From the NCBI GenBank assembly GCA_964388275.1, contig CAYLZD010000087.1, positions 1 through 7,345 of the forward strand: DNA of 7,345 nt, given 5' to 3'. The stretch comes from JARYLZ01 sp964388275. Its GTDB lineage: Bacteria; Bacteroidota; Ignavibacteria; SZUA-365. Below are positions 5,208-7,345 of this stretch, in pieces. The position numbers and the translations under genes were made by a program. A model generated the notes under the pieces. The model did not search any database. It saw only the letters and a program-made list of their open reading frames with translations, and had not been told where the DNA came from. How positions within the stretch are numbered: the first letter of the stretch is position 1; the number at the start of each line of letters is the position of its first letter.

Positions 5208-5427
5208 TGCGCAACTTCATGAATAACGCCTGCTGCTCTGTCAAACCGCTGGTCATACGGACCCTTCCATTCCGGACGGAATATCGGAAGGCAGTTTCCA
5301 TACAGGCGACATAGAATGGAGTATCGTAGGCGCCAATTTCCTTGCTGCGCAGCTTTTCCAGCTCCGGGCCCGCCCTTCTCCAAGCTTCAATCCATATTTT
5401 CGCGTCAGCACGTTCCTTCTCCGTCAT
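5200..5427 (-). CDS. Small 75-aa partner of the nucleotidyltransferase, antitoxin-like
   Basis: The sequence IWIEAWRRAGPELEKLRSKEI (11-31) resembles small proteins I recall encoded directly before nucleotidyltransferase genes; I cannot name a family. No DNA-binding motif, signal peptide or membrane segment is evident. The N-terminal half is charged and helical. It ends within the first codons of the nucleotidyltransferase, the tight coupling expected of an antitoxin-toxin or substrate-adaptor pair. The ATG at 5427 is preceded by GAAGAGGGAAGGG 4 nt upstream, so the flanking purine array supplies its ribosome-binding sequence. Confidence is high that it is a gene and moderate that it is an antitoxin. 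Confidence 0.7.
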   Translation of the reverse strand: MTEKERADAKIWIEAWRRAGPELEKLRSKEIGAYDTPFYVACMETAFRYSVRNGRVRMTSGLTEQQALFMKLRNA

Positions 5428-5430
5428 AAA

Positions 5431-5525
5431 ACCCTTCCCTCTTCACCCTTTACCCTTCACCCTCTCTCTTCACCCTTCACCCTTCTCTCTTCACCCTTCA
5501 CCCTTCACCCTTTACCCTTCACCCA
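5431..5525. repeat. 7-bp pyrimidine array (CCCTTCA), right flank of nucleotidyltransferase cargo and 3' end of wbpE
   Basis: About a dozen imperfect copies of CCCTTCA, with CCCTTTA and CTCTCTTCA variants, span 95 bp. The wbpE stop codon (5505-5507) and its last codons lie in the array. On the minus strand the array is GGGTGAA/GGGTAAA, purine-rich, and leads straight into the 75-aa gene at 5427. Confidence 0.9.
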
Positions 5526-6692
5526 CTCCACCACCCTCCCAACCACCTCATCCTTCATTTCATCGGTCAACTCAGGATAAACCGGCAGTGCAATGATCGT
5601 TTCCGCAGCGGAATCGGAAACAGGAAATTCATCCGACGACGAAGGAACATCCCTGAAACACTCCTGCCGGTGGAAGGGCACCGGATAATATACTGCGCAA
5701 CCGATGCCGTTGTCCTGGAGATGCTTCATCAGACCGTCGCGATTACGGACGCGAATGCAGTATTGGTTGTGAATGTGGACGTGATCGTGTCCGGTATTTT
5801 CATATATGGATGCGGGCAACAGAACAGAATTGGCATCGTCGAATTCAGTAGCGCCGACACGTTCGGCAAGTCCGCTTTCGATGAACCTTTCGTTGTAATA
5901 AGCGGCGTTAGTCCGCCGCGCGGCCGTCCATCCGTCGAGATGCGGCAGCTTCACGTTGAGCACGGCTGCCTGCAGGGCGTCGAGACGGAAATTTCCGCCG
6001 ATCACGGAATGGTAATACTGCTTCTCGCCCCCGTGTACGCGCATGACGCGTATGCGCTGCGCGAGGGCGTCGTCGTTTGTCGTAATGACGCCGCCGTCGC
6101 CGTAACCTCCGAGATTCTTGCTTGGAAAAAAGGAAAAGCAGCCGGTCGTCCCGATGGCGCCGGCGCGCCTGCCGTCCTTGTACTGCGTCCCGATCGCCTG
6201 CGCGGCGTCTTCGACAACGGCGAGTCCGTGCCTGTCGGCGATGGCAATGATCGCGTCCATGTCGGCCGACTGTCCGAAAAGATGCACGGGGACTATCGCC
6301 TTGATGTCGACGGACCCCTTATATTTTTCAATGGCGCGCTCGATCGCGGCAGGATCGATGTTATATGTGACGGGATCGATGTCCACGAAAATCGGCACGG
6401 CGTTCAGACGCGAGACCACCCCGGCCGTTGCAAAGAACGAGAAAGTCGGCACTATGACCCCGTGACCCGGCCCGATGCCGAGCGCCATGAGCGAAAGAAG
6501 CAGAGCGTCCGTTCCGGATGAGACGCCGATCGCATGATTTGTGCCGACATACGCGGCGATGTTCTCTTCCAGCGCCGTTACGTCGGGACCAAGTATGAAA
6601 TATTGCGCCTCGGATACGCGCAGCACGGCTGCGTCGAGTTCTTCCTTCAACGTGCGGTATTGAGCTTTGAGATCGAGGAGGGGTACGTTCAT
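5505..6692 (-). CDS. wbpE: UDP-2-acetamido-2-deoxy-3-oxo-glucuronate aminotransferase (WbpE/WlbC-like, DegT/DnrJ/EryC1 family)
   Basis: A PLP-dependent sugar aminotransferase of 395 aa. It opens with MNVPLLDLKAQY, typical of the family. The phosphate-binding loop is SSGTDAL (58-64), the cofactor-stacking VPTFSFFATA is at 81-90, D162 lies in VVEDAAQAIG, and the Schiff-base lysine is K192 in FSFFPSKNLGGYGDGG. NFRLDALQAAVL (234-245) and GCAVYYPVPFH are further family blocks. The predicted reaction moves an amino group from glutamate to the 3-keto sugar made by WbpB, giving the substrate of WbpD. The substrate is assigned from the wbpB and wbpD neighbours, because family members aminating other 3-keto or 4-keto sugars look alike. 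The final residues VKGKG are read from the CCCTTCA array. The start at 6692 is the only sensible one, and its leader is array sequence without a Shine-Dalgarno site. Confidence 0.9.
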   Translation of the reverse strand: MNVPLLDLKAQYRTLKEELDAAVLRVSEAQYFILGPDVTALEENIAAYVGTNHAIGVSSGTDALLLSLMALGIGPGHGVIVPTFSFFATAGVVSRLNAVPIFVDIDPVTYNIDPAAIERAIEKYKGSVDIKAIVPVHLFGQSADMDAIIAIADRHGLAVVEDAAQAIGTQYKDGRRAGAIGTTGCFSFFPSKNLGGYGDGGVITTNDDALAQRIRVMRVHGGEKQYYHSVIGGNFRLDALQAAVLNVKLPHLDGWTAARRTNAAYYNERFIESGLAERVGATEFDDANSVLLPASIYENTGHDHVHIHNQYCIRVRNRDGLMKHLQDNGIGCAVYYPVPFHRQECFRDVPSSSDEFPVSDSAAETIIALPVYPELTDEMKDEVVGRVVEWVKGKG

Positions 6693-6699
6693 TGATGCT

Positions 6700-6762
6700 G
6701 GTGAGTTCGGTGAATACGGTGAATCTGGTTAATTTGGTGAATTTGGTGAATAAGGTGAATTT
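6700..6762. repeat. 9-bp GGTGAATTT-type array, left flank of S23 cargo 3
   Basis: Seven 9-bp units start at 6700, 6709, 6718, 6727, 6736, 6745 and 6754. All start GGTGA or GGTTA and vary in the last three bases. The array begins 7 bp from the wbpE start codon and ends 10 bp before the stop codon of the S23 gene at 6773. It is the inverted counterpart of the array at 7213-7345. Confidence 0.92.
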
Positions 6763-6772
6763 GGGTTGAGGG

Positions 6773-7201
6773 TTATAGTTGTTTAGCGATACTTTTTTTC
6801 AGCGCGGCGAGGAGGTAGGATGCCCTACCGAAGAGAGAAAAAATGGGATCGTTCTCGTTTATGTATCCGAGGCGGATCGCGATGTAAAGTTGTGTGTCGA
6901 TTTCACTCATTGAGCCGGATGCGATTGTAAGGTAATGGAACAGCTCCTTCTTGCTGTTCCGTCCGGCCCCCTCGGCGATATTTGAAGGAACCGACGTGGC
7001 GGCACATCGGAGTTGTGACGCCAATTCGAACTGCTCCTGTCTGGGAAACCGCTCTGTGAGACGGTGCATTTCGACAGCCAACTCAATACTGGCCTTCCAG
7101 GCCTCTAGCTTGCGATGTGCACGCTCGAACGTGTAGACAGCCTCTCCCTCGTTCACCACCACCACATCCTTGTCCGCCCCCTTCTTTTCGCCTTTACGCA
7201 C
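6773..7201 (-). CDS. S23-type four-helix-bundle protein, intact
   Basis: 142 aa when read from the GTG at 7201. The family core starts near residue 29: HRKLEAWKASIELAVEMHRL, FELASQLRCAATSVPSNIAEGAGRNSKKE (58-86), then FHYLTIASGSMSEIDTQLYIAIRLGYI (88-114) and a basic last helix. It is clearly related to the protein at 3158-3556 but well diverged, so the two are not a recent duplication. The true start is uncertain. The GTG at 7201 has GGGGAGGAG almost touching it, closer than usual, while GTG codons at residues 13-16 have AAGAAGGGGG at a better distance and give a length nearer the family norm. Unlike the other two S23 genes it is on the same strand as the sugar genes. Function is unknown; nucleic-acid binding is only a suggestion from the family's link with 23S rRNA intervening sequences. 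Confidence 0.88.
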   Translation of the reverse strand: MRKGEKKGADKDVVVVNEGEAVYTFERAHRKLEAWKASIELAVEMHRLTERFPRQEQFELASQLRCAATSVPSNIAEGAGRNSKKELFHYLTIASGSMSEIDTQLYIAIRLGYINENDPIFSLFGRASYLLAALKKSIAKQL

Positions 7202-7212
7202 CTCCTCCCCGC

Positions 7213-7345
7213 TTCACTGTATTCACCAAATTCACTGTATTCACCAAATTCACTGTATTCACCAAATTCACCGTATTCACCAAATTCACCGTATTCACCA
7301 AATTCACCGTATTCACCAAATTCACCGTATTCACCAAATTCACCG
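7213..7345. repeat. 18-bp (2 x 9) ATTCACCAAATTCACYGT array running off the window
   Basis: Six full 18-bp units start at 7221, 7239, 7257, 7275, 7293 and 7311. A partial unit precedes them from 7213, and a 17-bp seventh unit ends at the window edge. The units near the gene read CACTGT and those from 7257 on read CACCGT, so variants are ordered rather than mixed. The reverse complement is made of GGTGAATTT and GGTGAATAC, the same 9-bp units as the array at 6700-6762. There are no unique spacers. Confidence 0.95.

Noticed and set aside
3043..5525. Integron gene cassettes with attC sites
   Set aside because: The gene-plus-repeat pattern is superficially similar, but there is no integrase, the repeats are inverted low-complexity arrays on both sides, and no attC core sites or imperfect long hairpins are seen.
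5670..6521. 283-aa plus-strand gene opposite wbpE
   Set aside because: It is antisense to a well-conserved aminotransferase with a complete active site, and shows no family resemblance.
1654..7201. Diversity-generating retroelement or retron, because Avd-like accessory proteins share the four-helix-bundle fold
   Set aside because: No reverse transcriptase, template/variable repeat pair or msr/msd-like structure is visible; the proteins look like S23 rather than Avd.
1654..7201. 23S rRNA intervening sequences
   Set aside because: S23-type genes are present, but their neighbours are sugar-nucleotide genes; no rRNA sequence is recognisable anywhere in the window.
7213..7345. CRISPR array
   Set aside because: The 18-bp units are directly contiguous and have no unique spacers; no cas gene is nearby.

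Overview
The window looks like an accessory surface-polysaccharide (O-antigen or capsule type) locus from a Gram-negative bacterium, probably an environmental draft or metagenome assembly, since it contains a run of exactly 100 N and ends inside a tandem repeat. The sugar genes are GC-rich (about 60% in a line counted by eye) and lack clear Shine-Dalgarno sites. Free-standing S23-type four-helix-bundle genes, an IS200-like transposase with REP-like palindromes and purine/pyrimidine intergenic arrays recall Bacteroidota/Chlorobiota/Ignavibacteriota-type genomes. That placement is a guess from general familiarity.

Layout from left to right. Positions 1-379 hold a palindromic repeat zone: two REP-like double hairpins in opposite orientation, with a seven-copy 25-bp array expanded from one of them. 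An IS200/IS605-type tyrosine transposase follows (380-841, minus). From 920 to 6692 four sugar-nucleotide genes all lie on the minus strand. In transcription order they are wbpE (aminotransferase), rfbA (glucose-1-phosphate thymidylyltransferase), wbpB (C3 dehydrogenase, C-terminus lost in the gap) and wbpD (N-acetyltransferase). WbpB, WbpE and WbpD are three consecutive steps toward UDP-2,3-diacetamido-2,3-dideoxy-glucuronic acid. RfbA opens the dTDP-rhamnose/dTDP-deoxysugar branch.

The unusual part is the spacing between these genes. Instead of a tight operon, each sugar gene is separated from the next by a cargo unit of about 0.5-1 kb. The cargoes are an S23 gene with a frameshift (1654-2063, plus), an intact S23 gene (3158-3556, plus), a two-gene nucleotidyltransferase/small-partner module resembling a toxin-antitoxin pair (4635-5427, minus) and a third S23 gene (6773-7201, minus). 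Every cargo has a purine-rich (G-rich) short-period array on its left and a pyrimidine-rich (C-rich) array on its right, so the two arrays are inverted copies of each other. Around each of the three S23 cargoes the two arrays share repeat period and near-identical units (8, 7 and 9 bp). The period differs from cargo to cargo. The arrays abut the sugar genes closely enough to encode the last residues of RfbA and WbpE.

Main proposal (inference): these are S23/toxin-type insertion cassettes with terminal inverted short tandem arrays, inserted repeatedly between genes of a polysaccharide operon. They resemble the S23-encoding intervening sequences of 23S rRNA but lie in a protein-coding operon. 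No transposase is visible inside any cassette, so how they move is unknown.
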